Assembly (NCBI RefSeq): GCF_900094575.1
Contig: NZ_FMAE01000002.1
Coordinates: 806,001-870,000, forward strand
Source: Bradyrhizobium yuanmingense
GTDB lineage: Bacteria > Pseudomonadota > Alphaproteobacteria > Rhizobiales > Xanthobacteraceae
Reading direction: 5' to 3'
Length of the DNA: 64,000 bases
The notes beneath the pieces are model-generated. The model was not told where the DNA came from and made no database searches. It saw only the letters and a program-made list of their open reading frames with translations. Below are positions 18,479 through 28,000 of this stretch, piece after piece (within the stretch, counting starts at the first letter, position 1; the number at the start of each line of letters is the position of its first letter). Both the position numbers and the translations under genes were made by a program.

Positions 18479-19213
18479 ATGCAATTGCGGTTCGTCGGCT
18501 GCGGTGATGCCTTCGGCTCCGGCGGCAGGCTCAACACCTGCTTCCACGTCTCGGGGCGCAAAGCGAACTTCCTGATCGACTGCGGTGCGTCGGCGCTGCC
18601 GGCGCTGAAGCGGCTCGAGATCGATCGGGGCGACATCGACCTGATCCTGATCACGCATTTCCACGGCGACCATTTTGCCGGTCTGCCGTTCTTTCTGCTC
18701 GACGCGCAATTCTCGCGGCGAACGCGGCCGCTGACGATCGCGGGCCCGCAAGGCATCGAGAGGCGGCTGCGCGAGGTGATGGAGGCGCTGTTCGAGCATT
18801 CCTCGAACACCAAGCAGCGCTTCGAGCTGAACGTGGTCGAGCTCGCGCCCGGGCAAAGCCAGCGCTTCGGCGCGGTGAATGTGACGCCCTATCCGGTAGT
18901 GCACGGCGAATCAGGCGGACCGTTCCTCGCCTATCGCATCGCGGCCGAGGGCCGCACGCTCGCCTACACCGCCGATACCGAATGGACGGAGACGCTCATT
19001 CCGCTGGCGCATGGCGCGGACCTTTTCATCGCCGAAGCCTATATGTACGAGAAGGTGGTCAAGAATCACCTCAGCCTGAAGACCTTGGAACAGCATCTGC
19101 CCGACATCGGCGCCAAGCGGCTCGTCCTCACCCATATGAGTGACGACATGCTGTCGCGCCTGGGCGAGGTCGAGCACCTCGCCGCCGAAGACGGCATGGT
19201 GCTCGTGTTCTGA
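18479..19213 (+). CDS. MBL-fold metallo-hydrolase (RNase Z-like)
   Basis: A 244-residue metallo-beta-lactamase-fold hydrolase. The RNase Z-like features are FVGCGDAFGSGGRLNTCFHV at the start, the metal motif ITHFHGDHFAGLPF at about residue 60, YTADTEWTE later, and the C-terminal LVLTHMSDDML. It lacks the long exosite arm of bacterial RNase Z and is shorter, so tRNA processing is doubtful; a phosphodiesterase or general hydrolase role is more likely. It ends 3 bases before the MATE gene start, suggesting co-transcription. Confidence 0.88.
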   Translation: MQLRFVGCGDAFGSGGRLNTCFHVSGRKANFLIDCGASALPALKRLEIDRGDIDLILITHFHGDHFAGLPFFLLDAQFSRRTRPLTIAGPQGIERRLREVMEALFEHSSNTKQRFELNVVELAPGQSQRFGAVNVTPYPVVHGESGGPFLAYRIAAEGRTLAYTADTEWTETLIPLAHGADLFIAEAYMYEKVVKNHLSLKTLEQHLPDIGAKRLVLTHMSDDMLSRLGEVEHLAAEDGMVLVF

Positions 19214-19216
19214 AAG

Positions 19217-20542
19217 ATGCACGCACCCGTCCATCACCGCGTCGGTAGCCGGCAGGTCTTCGCCATTGCAGGTCCGGCGATGGTCGCGAACCTCACGACG
19301 CCGCTGATCGGCGTGGTCTCGACCACCGCGATCGGGCGGCTCGACGATGCCGCGCTGCTCGGCGGCGTCGCGATGGCCTCCGTCATCTTCGACTGCCTGT
19401 TCTGGTTGTTCGGCTTCCTGCGCATGAGCACGCTCGCCTTCACCGCGCAGGCGCTCGGCGCGGGCGAGACGCGCGAGCAGACCGTGATCCTGGTGCGCGG
19501 TTTCATCGTCGCCGGCCTGATCGGTGCGGCGCTGATCGTGCTGCAGCTGCCGCTGGCAGGCGCACTGTTCGACCTGATGGGCGGCAGCGAGGGCGTGACG
19601 CAGGCCGCAAAGACCTATTTCATGATCAGGATCTGGTCCTCGCCTTTCGCCTTCGCCAATTACGTCATCCTCGGCTGGCTGGTGGGGCAGGCCCGCGCCA
19701 ATCCGGCCCTTGCGCTCCAGGTCGTCATCAACCTCATCAACATGGTGGCGACGATCCTGCTGGTGCTGGTCTACGACACCGGCATTGCCGGCGCGGCGAT
19801 CGCCGCGCTTCTGTCCGAGACGATCGGCTTCATGCTCGGCGTGATCGTGTGCAGGCGCCATGCACTCGGCGGTTTTGCCATACCTCGCGCAACGCTGTTC
19901 GATCGCGACAAGCTGATGCGGCTCCTGGCGGTGAATACCGACATCCTGATCCGCACCGCGGCGCTGATCGCCGTGTTCCTGTTCTTCACCGCCAAGGGCG
20001 CGCGGGCCGGCGACGTCACGCTGGCCGCGAACTCCGTGCTCAACAATTTCCTCCTGGTCAGCGCCTTCTTCCTCGACGGCCTTGCCAATGCGGCCCAGCA
20101 GCTTTGCGGCCGCGCCTTTGGCGGCCGCGACGCCAAGGGATTTGCGGATTCGACCAGGCTGGTGCTGCTCTGGGGGCTCGGCTTCGCAATTGTCGTCGCC
20201 GTGCTGTTCGCCGCGTTCGGCCCTGACATCATCAACGTCATGACGGCGAGCGAGGACGTCCGCCGCGCGGCGCGCGAGTTCCTGCCCTTCATCGTGCTGG
20301 CGCCGCTCCCCGGCGTGTTCGCCTTCGGTTTCGACGGCATCTATGTCGGCGCGACCTGGGCGCGGGAGATGCGCAATCTGATGCTGCTCTCGCTCGCGAT
20401 CTTCTTCGCCGCCTGGCTGGCGCTGCAATCGTTCGGCAATGCCGGCCTGTGGAGTGCGCTGATCGCGTTCTACGTCGCGCGCGGCGGCTTGCAGGGCGCG
20501 AGGTATCCGGCGCTGTATCGCGCGACGTTCGTGAAGCCGTAG
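19217..20542 (+). CDS. MATE-family efflux transporter (DinF-like)
   Basis: A 441-residue inner-membrane antiporter with about twelve hydrophobic helices in two pseudo-symmetric halves. The first begins FAIAGPAMVANLTTPLIGVV and includes AIGRLDDAALLGGVAMASVI; the second contains AANSVLNNFLLVSAFFLDGLANAAQQLCGRAFGGRD (stated in part). Such MATE proteins export cationic drugs or metabolites by H+ or Na+ coupling. DinF members can be SOS-regulated, but no LexA box is visible here. A palindromic repeat follows the gene. Confidence 0.92.
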   Translation: MHAPVHHRVGSRQVFAIAGPAMVANLTTPLIGVVSTTAIGRLDDAALLGGVAMASVIFDCLFWLFGFLRMSTLAFTAQALGAGETREQTVILVRGFIVAGLIGAALIVLQLPLAGALFDLMGGSEGVTQAAKTYFMIRIWSSPFAFANYVILGWLVGQARANPALALQVVINLINMVATILLVLVYDTGIAGAAIAALLSETIGFMLGVIVCRRHALGGFAIPRATLFDRDKLMRLLAVNTDILIRTAALIAVFLFFTAKGARAGDVTLAANSVLNNFLLVSAFFLDGLANAAQQLCGRAFGGRDAKGFADSTRLVLLWGLGFAIVVAVLFAAFGPDIINVMTASEDVRRAAREFLPFIVLAPLPGVFAFGFDGIYVGATWAREMRNLMLLSLAIFFAAWLALQSFGNAGLWSALIAFYVARGGLQGARYPALYRATFVKP

Positions 20543-20549
20543 AAGAACC

Positions 20550-20634
20550 GTAGCCCGGATGGAGCGCAGCGTAATCCGGGGGCTTTGTCCATGCCGATAG
20601 CTTCCCGGATTGCGCTGCGCTCCATCCGGGCTAC
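20550..20634. repeat. Palindromic repeat, family A, copy 1
   Basis: An 85-bp inverted repeat whose outer arms are GTAGCCCGGATGGAGCGC and its complement GCGCTCCATCCGGGCTAC. It sits between the convergent MATE and pyrD genes. The same element recurs at 35374-35458 with identical outer arms apart from one or two bases. Confidence 0.85.
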
Positions 20635-20665
20635 GAAGTCTGCGCAGGCGGGGAGAGGCGAAGAG

Positions 20666-21763
20666 CTACATCCCCGGCCAGTCTTCCGCCGTCAGCGTCG
20701 CCGCATCGGCGCCGACGATTTCGGCCAGCGAATCCCGCCCCGTTCTGAGCAGCGTGGAGGTCAGGTCGCGCTTGATCTCGTCGACGAGGCCGAGGCCCTT
20801 GTAGACCAGCGACGAATAGAGCTGGATCAAACTGGCGCCGGCGCGGATCTTGGTCAGCGCGGCGCCGCCCGAATCCACGCCGCCGACGCCGATCAGCGGG
20901 AATGCGCCCTCGACGCGCACATAGGTTTCCGCGACCATGCGCGTCGACAGACGGAACAGCGGCCGGCCGGACAGGCCGCCTTGCTCCTTCGCCCGCGTCT
21001 CTTCACGCAACGTGCTCGGCCGCGCGACCGTGGTGTTCGACACGATCATGCCGTCGACCCGGCGCGAGCGCGCGACCTGCACGACATCGTCGAGCTGGGC
21101 GAGGCTTAAATCCGGCGCGATCTTGAGCAGCACCGGCGTGTCGCCGGCCTTCTGCCTGACACGCTCGCGGGCTTCGATCACGCGCGCGAGCAGATCGTCA
21201 AGCAGCGCGCCTTCCTGAAGGTTGCGCAGGCCCGGCGTGTTCGGCGAGGAGACATTGACGGTGAAATAGCTCGCCACCGGCGCGAAGGTCTCGATCAGCT
21301 TGACGTAGTCGCCGACGCGGTCCGGCGAATCCTTGTTGGCGCCGACATTGACGCCGACGATGCCGCCGTGCTGCGCGCGCGCGGCAAGCCGGCGCAGAGC
21401 CGCCTCCGCGCCGTCATTGTTGAAGCCCATGCGGTTGATGATCGCCTCGTCGCGCTCGAGACGGAAGAGCCGCGGCCGCGGATTGCCGGCTTGCGGCTTC
21501 GGCGTCACCGAGCCGATCTCGACGAAACCGAAGCCGAGCCGCAGCAGCGCGTCCGGCACCTCGGCGCTCTTGTCGAAGCCCGCGGCCATGCCGATCGGAT
21601 TGGGAAAGTTCAGCCCGAAGGCGCGCACCGCGAGCTTGGGATCATCGGCGCGCGGCTTGACCGGCGGCAGGAAGCGCAGGCCCTGGATCGCGAGGCGATG
21701 CGCGTCCTCGGGATCGAGCCAGCGCAGCACCGGCAGCGAAAAGGCGTCGAACGCGCGGATCAC
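20666..21763 (-). CDS. pyrD: Dihydroorotate dehydrogenase (quinone), class 2
   Basis: A 365-residue membrane-associated flavoenzyme oxidising dihydroorotate to orotate with quinone. Class 2 features are present: the N-terminal helical extension (FDAFSLPVLRWLDPEDAHRL), GLNFPNPIGMAAGFDKSAEV, VEIGSVTPKPQAGNP, the FTVNVSSPNTPGLRNLQ segment with the catalytic Ser, and VGGVDSGGAALTKIRAGASL for the FMN phosphate. The start is a GTG at 21763 that overlaps the stop of the upstream DUF952 gene (GTGA). Confidence 0.97.
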   Translation of the reverse strand: MIRAFDAFSLPVLRWLDPEDAHRLAIQGLRFLPPVKPRADDPKLAVRAFGLNFPNPIGMAAGFDKSAEVPDALLRLGFGFVEIGSVTPKPQAGNPRPRLFRLERDEAIINRMGFNNDGAEAALRRLAARAQHGGIVGVNVGANKDSPDRVGDYVKLIETFAPVASYFTVNVSSPNTPGLRNLQEGALLDDLLARVIEARERVRQKAGDTPVLLKIAPDLSLAQLDDVVQVARSRRVDGMIVSNTTVARPSTLREETRAKEQGGLSGRPLFRLSTRMVAETYVRVEGAFPLIGVGGVDSGGAALTKIRAGASLIQLYSSLVYKGLGLVDEIKRDLTSTLLRTGRDSLAEIVGADAATLTAEDWPGM

Positions 21764-22104
21764 GGCAACAGCTCCGGAACATCGTGACTGCCGTCGGAGC
21801 GCATGTTGAGGTTCATCACCGCAAGGACCGCGCCGAGATCGAGCTCGCCATAGAGATGCGGGAAGAGCTCGTCATTGCGCGAGCGTTCCCAGCGCAACTC
21901 GCTGCCGAGCGCGTCGCCGTCGACCTCGACCAGGAACAGCGCGCGCTGCCCGAAATAGTGCTTGCGCAGGGTCTCGGGAACCTGGGCCGCAGTCGAGAAA
22001 TGGATGAACCCGTCGCGCGCGTCATCTGCGCTGCCCCGGTAGACACCCTGCCGTTCCGCCTCGCGCCAGGCCGAGGCCGGACAGATTTTGTAGATCTTGA
22101 CCAC
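21760..22104 (-). CDS. DUF952 family protein, coupled to pyrD
   Basis: A 114-residue soluble protein of the DUF952 family: VKIYKICPASAWREAERQ, then DGFIHFSTAAQVPETLRKHY, and FPHLYGELDLGAVLAVMNL. These domains resemble an ADP-ribosyltransferase-type fold but have no established reaction that I know of. The start is GTG 22104; the open frame extends to 22413 but the extra residues are basic and non-homologous. The stop overlaps the pyrD GTG, so pyrD translation probably depends on this gene. Confidence 0.85.
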   Translation of the reverse strand: MVKIYKICPASAWREAERQGVYRGSADDARDGFIHFSTAAQVPETLRKHYFGQRALFLVEVDGDALGSELRWERSRNDELFPHLYGELDLGAVLAVMNLNMRSDGSHDVPELLP

Positions 22105-22396
22105 CGCTACCGCAGCCTTGTTTGTTCTTTGAGTCTCTTGGGTTTTTTCGCTTTTCGCGGGTCCTCGAAACCCGGGCGTGACCGTAAAGCCCGCCCCTTC
22201 CGAACTCAAGGCTTTGAGCCTTTTCCGCGCCGATGAAATCGGCACGGGGCTCCAGATTCCCGTTTTGCGCGCTTTCCTGACGCGAACGGCTACCCGCTTC
22301 GTTTGCGAACGCCGCCTCGGTCGCCTCTTGCGCGAAAAACGGAAAACCGGTTGATTTGAGGACAGTTTTCCTGAGTTGCGACGGGCTGGGCCTTCC

Positions 22397-23053
22397 ATGG
22401 TCAGACAGGCCAAAGCGCAGAGGATGCTGACTCACGACCAGATCTGGGCCGCGCTGGACCGGCTGGCGGCGCGCGCCGGACTGTCGCCGTCCGGCCTTGC
22501 CAAGCGTGCCGGGCTCGACCCTACCACCTTCAACAGGTCCAAGCGCGTCACCGCCGACGGCCGCGAGCGCTGGCCCTCGACCGAATCGATCGCAAAAGCG
22601 CTGGCGGCGGCCGACGCCTCGATCGACAGCTTTGCGAAGCTGATTGATGACGACGGTGGAAGCGGCCGCGGCTCGGTGCCGCTGCTCGGCTTTGCACAGG
22701 CCGGAATGAGCGGCGCCTTCGATGAGGCCGGTCTTCCAACCGGCAGGGGCTGGACCGAGATCGCGCTTCCGATCGGAGAGGACGGTCAAGTCTTTGCGCT
22801 GGAGATTTCCGGCGCTGCGCTACTGCCTGCCTATCGCGACGGTGACATCATCCTGGTCTCGCCTGCGGCGCCGATCCGCAAGGGTGATCGCGTGGTGGTC
22901 AAGATCAAGACGGACGAGATCACGATTGCGACCCTGAAGCGCCGCACGGCAAAGACCCTGGACTTGGCGCCCCTCGATGCGTCACAGGAGGCGCGAACGG
23001 TCGCGGCGAGCGATGTCGCCTGGGTTGCGCGGATCCTCTGGGCGAGCCAGTGA
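22397..23053 (+). CDS. HTH regulator with S24 (LexA-type) fold lacking the Ser-Lys dyad
   Basis: A 218-residue regulator. An N-terminal HTH (QIWAALDRLAARAGLSPSGL, then DPTTFNRSKRV) is followed by a LexA/CI C-terminal domain from about residue 95 (SVPLLGFAQAGMSGAFDEAG, then ALEISGAALLPAYRDGDIIL). The catalytic Ser of the G-x-S-M motif is Ala141 here, and the Lys of the T-V-K-x-L motif is Ala178. Self-cleavage therefore looks impossible. It more likely acts as a constitutive or ligand-controlled dimeric regulator. ATG 22397 and ATG 22424 are both possible starts. It converges on lysK with 9 bases between the stops. Confidence 0.85.
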   Translation: MVRQAKAQRMLTHDQIWAALDRLAARAGLSPSGLAKRAGLDPTTFNRSKRVTADGRERWPSTESIAKALAAADASIDSFAKLIDDDGGSGRGSVPLLGFAQAGMSGAFDEAGLPTGRGWTEIALPIGEDGQVFALEISGAALLPAYRDGDIILVSPAAPIRKGDRVVVKIKTDEITIATLKRRTAKTLDLAPLDASQEARTVAASDVAWVARILWASQ

Positions 23054-23062
23054 TGGCGCCGC

Positions 23063-24706
23063 TCACGCACTCCTCGCCAGGGCGCCGTCGATCATGTTGA
23101 CCGCGTTCTGCACGCCGTAGACCGCGACGAAGGAGCCGAAGCGCGGGCCCTTCTCCTGGCCGAGCAGGACCTGGTAGAGCATGTTGAACCAGTCCAGCGT
23201 GACGCCGGGGCGGCCGTCCTTGCCCTTCTTGACCTGGTCGAGGAACGGCTCGCGGCGGCCGATCTCGTAGACGACGTTCTGGATGTCCTCGGCGGATGCG
23301 TCCTGCGCAAGCTGCGACAGCGCATCGCGCAAATCCTGCAGCGCGGCGCGCTCGCTGTCCGTGGGTACGCGGAACTGCTTCGTCGGCGCGACGAAGTCGC
23401 GATAATAGTTGATGGCATAGCCCACCATCGCATCCAGCTTCGGATGGGTCTGCGGGCTCACGCCGGGCCGGTAGCGGCCGATGAAGCCCCACAGCGTCTC
23501 GGCGTTCTCCGCGTTCGACGATGACACCAGCGTCAGGAGCAGCTGGAAGGTGACGGGCATGTCGCCCGTCGGCGGCTTGCCGTTGTGGATGTGCCAGACC
23601 GGATTGCCGAGCTGCTGCTTGCCGTCCTGCTTCGGAAAGCCGTCGAGGAATTGCTGGTAGTCGTCGACATTGCGCGGGATGACGTCGAAATACAGCCGCT
23701 TGGCCGCCTTCGGCTCGCGGTACATGAACAACGAGAGCGATTCCGGTGAGGCGTAGCGCAGCCATTCGTCGATGGTCAGGCCGTTGCCCTTCGATTTCGA
23801 GATCTTCTGGCCCTTCTCGTCGAGGAAGAGCTCGTAGTTGAAGCCTTCGGGCGGCGTGCTGCCGAGCGCTCTGGCGATCGCGCCGGACAGCTTCACGGAA
23901 TCGATCAGGTCCTTGCCCGCCATCTCGTAGTCGACGCCGAGCGCGACCCAGCGCATCGCCCAGTCGGCCTTCCACTGGCACTTGACGTTGCCGCCGGTGA
24001 CGGGCGTTTCAACTTCCTGGTTGGTATCGGGATCGACGTAGGTCACCGTGCCCGCCGCGACGTCGCGGCGGATCATCGGCACCTGCAGCACGACGCCCGT
24101 GGTCTTGCTGATGGGCAGGAACGGCGAATAGGTCGCGCGGCGATCCGGGCCCAGCGTCGGCAGGATGATCGCCATGATCTTGTCGTAGGCGGCGAGCATC
24201 TTCAGCAGCGTCGCGTCGAAGCGGCCCGACGTGTAGTAGTCGGTCGAGCTCGCGAACTCGTAGTCGAAGCCGAAATGATCCAGAAACGCGCGCAAGCGCG
24301 CGTTATTGTGCGCGCCGAACGACGGATATTCGTTCGAAAACGGATCCGGCACCCGCGTCAGCGGCTTGCCGATATGAGCGGCCAGCATCTCCTTGTTCGG
24401 AACGTTGTCGGGCACCTTGCGGAAGCCGTCCATGTCGTCGGAGAACGCCAAAAGGCGCGTCTTGACCTTGTCCTCGGTGAGCACGCGGAAGGCGTGGCGC
24501 ACCATCGAGGTGCGCGCCACCTCGCCGAACGTGCCGATATGCGGCAGGCCAGACGGACCATAGCCGGTCTCGAACAGCACCTCGTCCTTCGGGCTTTTCT
24601 TCAGCCGCGCGACAATGGCCTTCGCCTGCTCGAACGGCCAGGCGTTGGATTGTTCGGCGAGCGCACGCAACTCGCTCGGGTTTGCGGCTAGATCAATAAC
24701 GGACAT
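23063..24706 (-). CDS. lysK: Lysine-tRNA ligase, class I
   Basis: A 547-residue class I lysyl-tRNA synthetase, the archaeal-type enzyme used by alphaproteobacteria in place of class II LysS. The HIGH-equivalent is [13 protein letters not shown] (His56), and the KMSKS-equivalent is [13 protein letters not shown] at about residue 290. The middle contains the zinc-free core [17 protein letters not shown]. It charges tRNA-Lys. The ATG at 24706 starts [16 protein letters not shown]. No second gene is in its transcript within the window. Confidence 0.96.
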   Translation of the reverse strand: MSVIDLAANPSELRALAEQSNAWPFEQAKAIVARLKKSPKDEVLFETGYGPSGLPHIGTFGEVARTSMVRHAFRVLTEDKVKTRLLAFSDDMDGFRKVPDNVPNKEMLAAHIGKPLTRVPDPFSNEYPSFGAHNNARLRAFLDHFGFDYEFASSTDYYTSGRFDATLLKMLAAYDKIMAIILPTLGPDRRATYSPFLPISKTTGVVLQVPMIRRDVAAGTVTYVDPDTNQEVETPVTGGNVKCQWKADWAMRWVALGVDYEMAGKDLIDSVKLSGAIARALGSTPPEGFNYELFLDEKGQKISKSKGNGLTIDEWLRYASPESLSLFMYREPKAAKRLYFDVIPRNVDDYQQFLDGFPKQDGKQQLGNPVWHIHNGKPPTGDMPVTFQLLLTLVSSSNAENAETLWGFIGRYRPGVSPQTHPKLDAMVGYAINYYRDFVAPTKQFRVPTDSERAALQDLRDALSQLAQDASAEDIQNVVYEIGRREPFLDQVKKGKDGRPGVTLDWFNMLYQVLLGQEKGPRFGSFVAVYGVQNAVNMIDGALARSA

Positions 24707-24829
24707 CAGGGGCCTCCGGGCCGCGGAAAATAGCGATTTCCCGGCAGAATGCAAAAGCTGCGAGCTGATTCCCCCAGCCGTCTCCCGCTGGCGCAGGGGC
24801 TAGCGCATTTGGGAGTTTTCCCCTGCGGC

Positions 24830-24961
24830 CATCCTTCGAGACGCCCGCTTTGGGCGGGCTCCTCAGGATGAGGGCGGAGTGCGCGGCAGCAGGTTCAACG
24901 AGCACTGATGCCGATTAGCCTCATCCTGAGGAGGCGCGTCAGCGCCGTCTCGAAGGACGAG
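24830..24961. repeat. Palindromic intergenic repeat, family C
   Basis: The left arm (ATCCTTCGAGACG and CTCCTCAGGATGAGG) is matched in inverse by the right arm (CCTCATCCTGAGGAG and CGTCTCGAAGGA). Together they give a 132-bp hairpin-forming element between the start of lysK and the end of the PodJ-like gene. The stretch 24707-25057 holds nothing else that I can support apart from the short lysK leader. Confidence 0.8.
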
Positions 24962-25057
24962 GCGTGCGCGCAGCCGCCGCCACAGGTCATATGCGCTAGC
25001 CCAGCGCTTGCGGAGAGGGTTGGGGGTGTCTCAGCGTTGGATCGAATGCGATGCGGC

Positions 25058-28000
25058 TCAATGCGCCGCTGAGGCCGAGCGTTTCGTCGCCACTTGCTTG
25101 GGGGCCGGCTTCGCGCTGGCCTGCGGTGCGCTGTCCCAGCCGCCGTTCGGGGTCGCAACGTTGACGGCATCGTCGGGCTGCGGCTCGGCGCTGAAGGTCT
25201 GGATCGCGAGCTTGGCGGCCGCCAGCGATTGCGGGTCGAGACGCTTGGCGACATCGTCGCGCTTGCCGGCGGCATCCGCATCGCCCTGGGCAGCTGCCAG
25301 ATTGAACCATTTGTAGGATTCGGCGAGGTTCTGCTCGACGCCGATGCCGCGGGCATAGAGGATGCCGAGGTTGAACTGGCTGTCGGCGACGCCGCGATCG
25401 GCCGCTTTCCGGAACCACTGCGCCGCGCTCTTGTAATTGGCGCCGCGACCGCCGCCGTCGGCATCGAGCACGGCGAGATTGTGCATCGCCTTGGCGTTGC
25501 CGCGCTCGGCGGCCTGGGTGTAGTAGCGGCGCGCGATGTCGGCGTCCTTCTTCACCCCTAGGCCCTTTTCGTAGAGCGTGCCGAGGCGGAAGATTGCGGG
25601 GACGACCCCGGCCTGCGCCGCGCGGTCGTACCACTTCGCCGCTTCGTCGTAATTCGTGGCAACGCCCTTGCCTTCGGCAAAGCGCACGCCGATCTCGTAG
25701 GCCGCGGTCGCATCGCCCTTCATCGCGGCGCTGCGCAAGGCCGGGCCGCCGATGCCGTCAGGCAGCTTCTCGCTCGGCGGCACCTGAACGACGCCGAGCT
25801 TGGCGCGGCTCGTGCCCGACAGCGCGCCGGTGACGTCGCTTGAGGCCGGCGGCATCGCCGCGGCAGGCGCTTGCGGGATCTCAACGGAGGCCGAGCCGCC
25901 GGAACCGGGAAGAGGCGCCGGCGCGGCATTGTTCTGCGACTGCCGTCCGATCGGTGTCGGCGATGTCATCGACGGGGTGACCTGCTCGGGCGCGGCTGGC
26001 TTGGTCTCGACCGGCGGCGGCGCCGGCTGCGGTGCCGGCTCGCTCGGGATGTTTTGCATCGCCTGCGGCGTCGGTGACGAGCTGCCGCCTTCGAGCAGGT
26101 TCATCGCCATCTTGAAGGTGCCGAGCACGATCACGACCACGCTCGCGCCGACCAGCAGCGAGCGGATCTTCGAGGTGATGGTCGAGCCGCCTTCCTCGCC
26201 CTTCTCCTTGGCGCGGGCGATCGCGGCCTTGGCGCCGCGGGCCGGCTTCTCGGGCGGCTGTGCGGCGGCAGCTTGCGCCGCGCGGCGGGCGGCCGCGATG
26301 AAGCTCGACGACGACACCGGCTCCTTCGGCGCGGCGGCAATTCCGCTGATCGCGCTTTCGGAGGCGGCGATGCGCTCCGACGGCGTGGCGAGGCGTCCGC
26401 CCGGCCGTGTGCCCGGCTCGAGCGGGTGATCCGGCGGCAGTTCCGGCGCGAGTGCAGCGCGCGCCGTGTGCGGCTCCAGGATCTCGCTGATCGCACGCGG
26501 GGGAACCGGCGGCGGCGCCGGCACGGGCGGCGGCGCGGCGGGGGTGGCGGCGTGGAACTCGCGCGGTGCGGCGACGAAGGCAGCCGGCGGCGCCTGCGCG
26601 GCAGCTGGATTGGGCAGCTCGGGCTTCGGATCGTATTTCGGCGGCTGTGCTGGCGGTTGCGGCCGCGGCTCGCGCGCCATCGGCGCCGGCTCCATCGCCG
26701 CCGCCATCGGCATCGACATCGGCTGTGGGGCGGGGGGAGGCGGCGCGGTGCGCACCGCGCGCAGATCGCCCTCGATCATCGAGAGGCGATCGACGACGTG
26801 ACCGAGCGCGCTGTGGACGGCCTCGAGCGAGTCCTGGGTGTGCCGGTTGGTCTCGGCCTGACTGAAGCGGATGTCGGAGAGCTCGCGCTTGACGAGGTCG
26901 ACCATGCCGGAATCGGGCGGCGGCGCGGAGCTGCGGCTCTCGGCGAGGGCCGCATAGGTCGCCTGCTGCCGTTCCAGGTGCCTGAGGATGTCGTGCAGCC
27001 CGTCCTCGACGCGGCTCAAATTGCCGTTGCGCGGATCGGCGGCGGCCTCGATCCGCTCCAGGAGATAGGAAACACGCTGCTCGAGATGGGCGAAGGTCGA
27101 GGCGGAATCGTTGCCGACCTGCATGCGGTCGAAACGGTCCGACAGCGCGCGGATCGCAGCTTCGAGATGCTCGGTGCTCTCGGACGGCTGCGGCCGCTCG
27201 CGGGTTTCCAGCGCCGCCGTGAGCGCCGCGATGCGCTGCTCCAGCGCCGCGAAGCTGTCGCCATGGCCGGAGGCGCGGGTGATCTGGTCGACCTTGGACG
27301 ACAGCAGCTGTACGTCTTCGGATAGCCGTGCCAGCGCCTCGTTGGAGGCGACGTTGGAGACGATGGCGCGCAGCGCGGAGATCGCGCCTTCGAGCTGCTG
27401 CACGGTCGAGGGATCGTCATTGGCGCGCAGGATCAGGTCGAGCTTGGCGCCGAGATTGCGGATCGCCTCGTCGTAGCCGGTGAGCTGCTCGGCCGGCGTC
27501 AGCGTGCGCAGTACCTGCTTGATGTCGGACAGTGCGCGCTCGATGCCGGCAAGAACCTGCCCGTCGGTGCCGTTGGAGCGGGTCTCGTCGATCCGGCGGT
27601 GCAGCGAGCGGATCTCGTTCTCGATCGATTCGATCGCGCGCCGCGGCATCGCCTCGGTGATGGCGGCGCGGATTTCGGCCAGCTCGCTGCGGAAGGCGTT
27701 GATGGCCTGCTCGGTATTGTCAGGCCGCTGCAGCGATTCGATCTGGCTCGTGATCTTGAGCAGATGGCGCTCGAGCGCGGAGAAATCCGGCCCCGGCTGC
27801 GGTGGCGGCGGCGCATAGGCAGGGGCGGGCGGCGCCATCGGCGGCGCGCAAGAAGCCGTTGGCGCAAGCGGCGGCGCGGCACGCGGCGGCATCTGCCGCG
27901 GCGCAAAGCCGTCGAGCTCGCTCTGGCGCGCGGTGATCTCGGCGACCGCAACGTCGAACGAAGCCGGGCTCAGGGGTGGTGAGCCGCGATAGACCTGCGC

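Noticed and set aside
16346..18904. 852-codon minus-strand open frame over the DNA ligase
   Set aside because: Antisense to ligase, the small membrane gene and the MBL gene, all of which have recognisable motifs; the frame itself has none.
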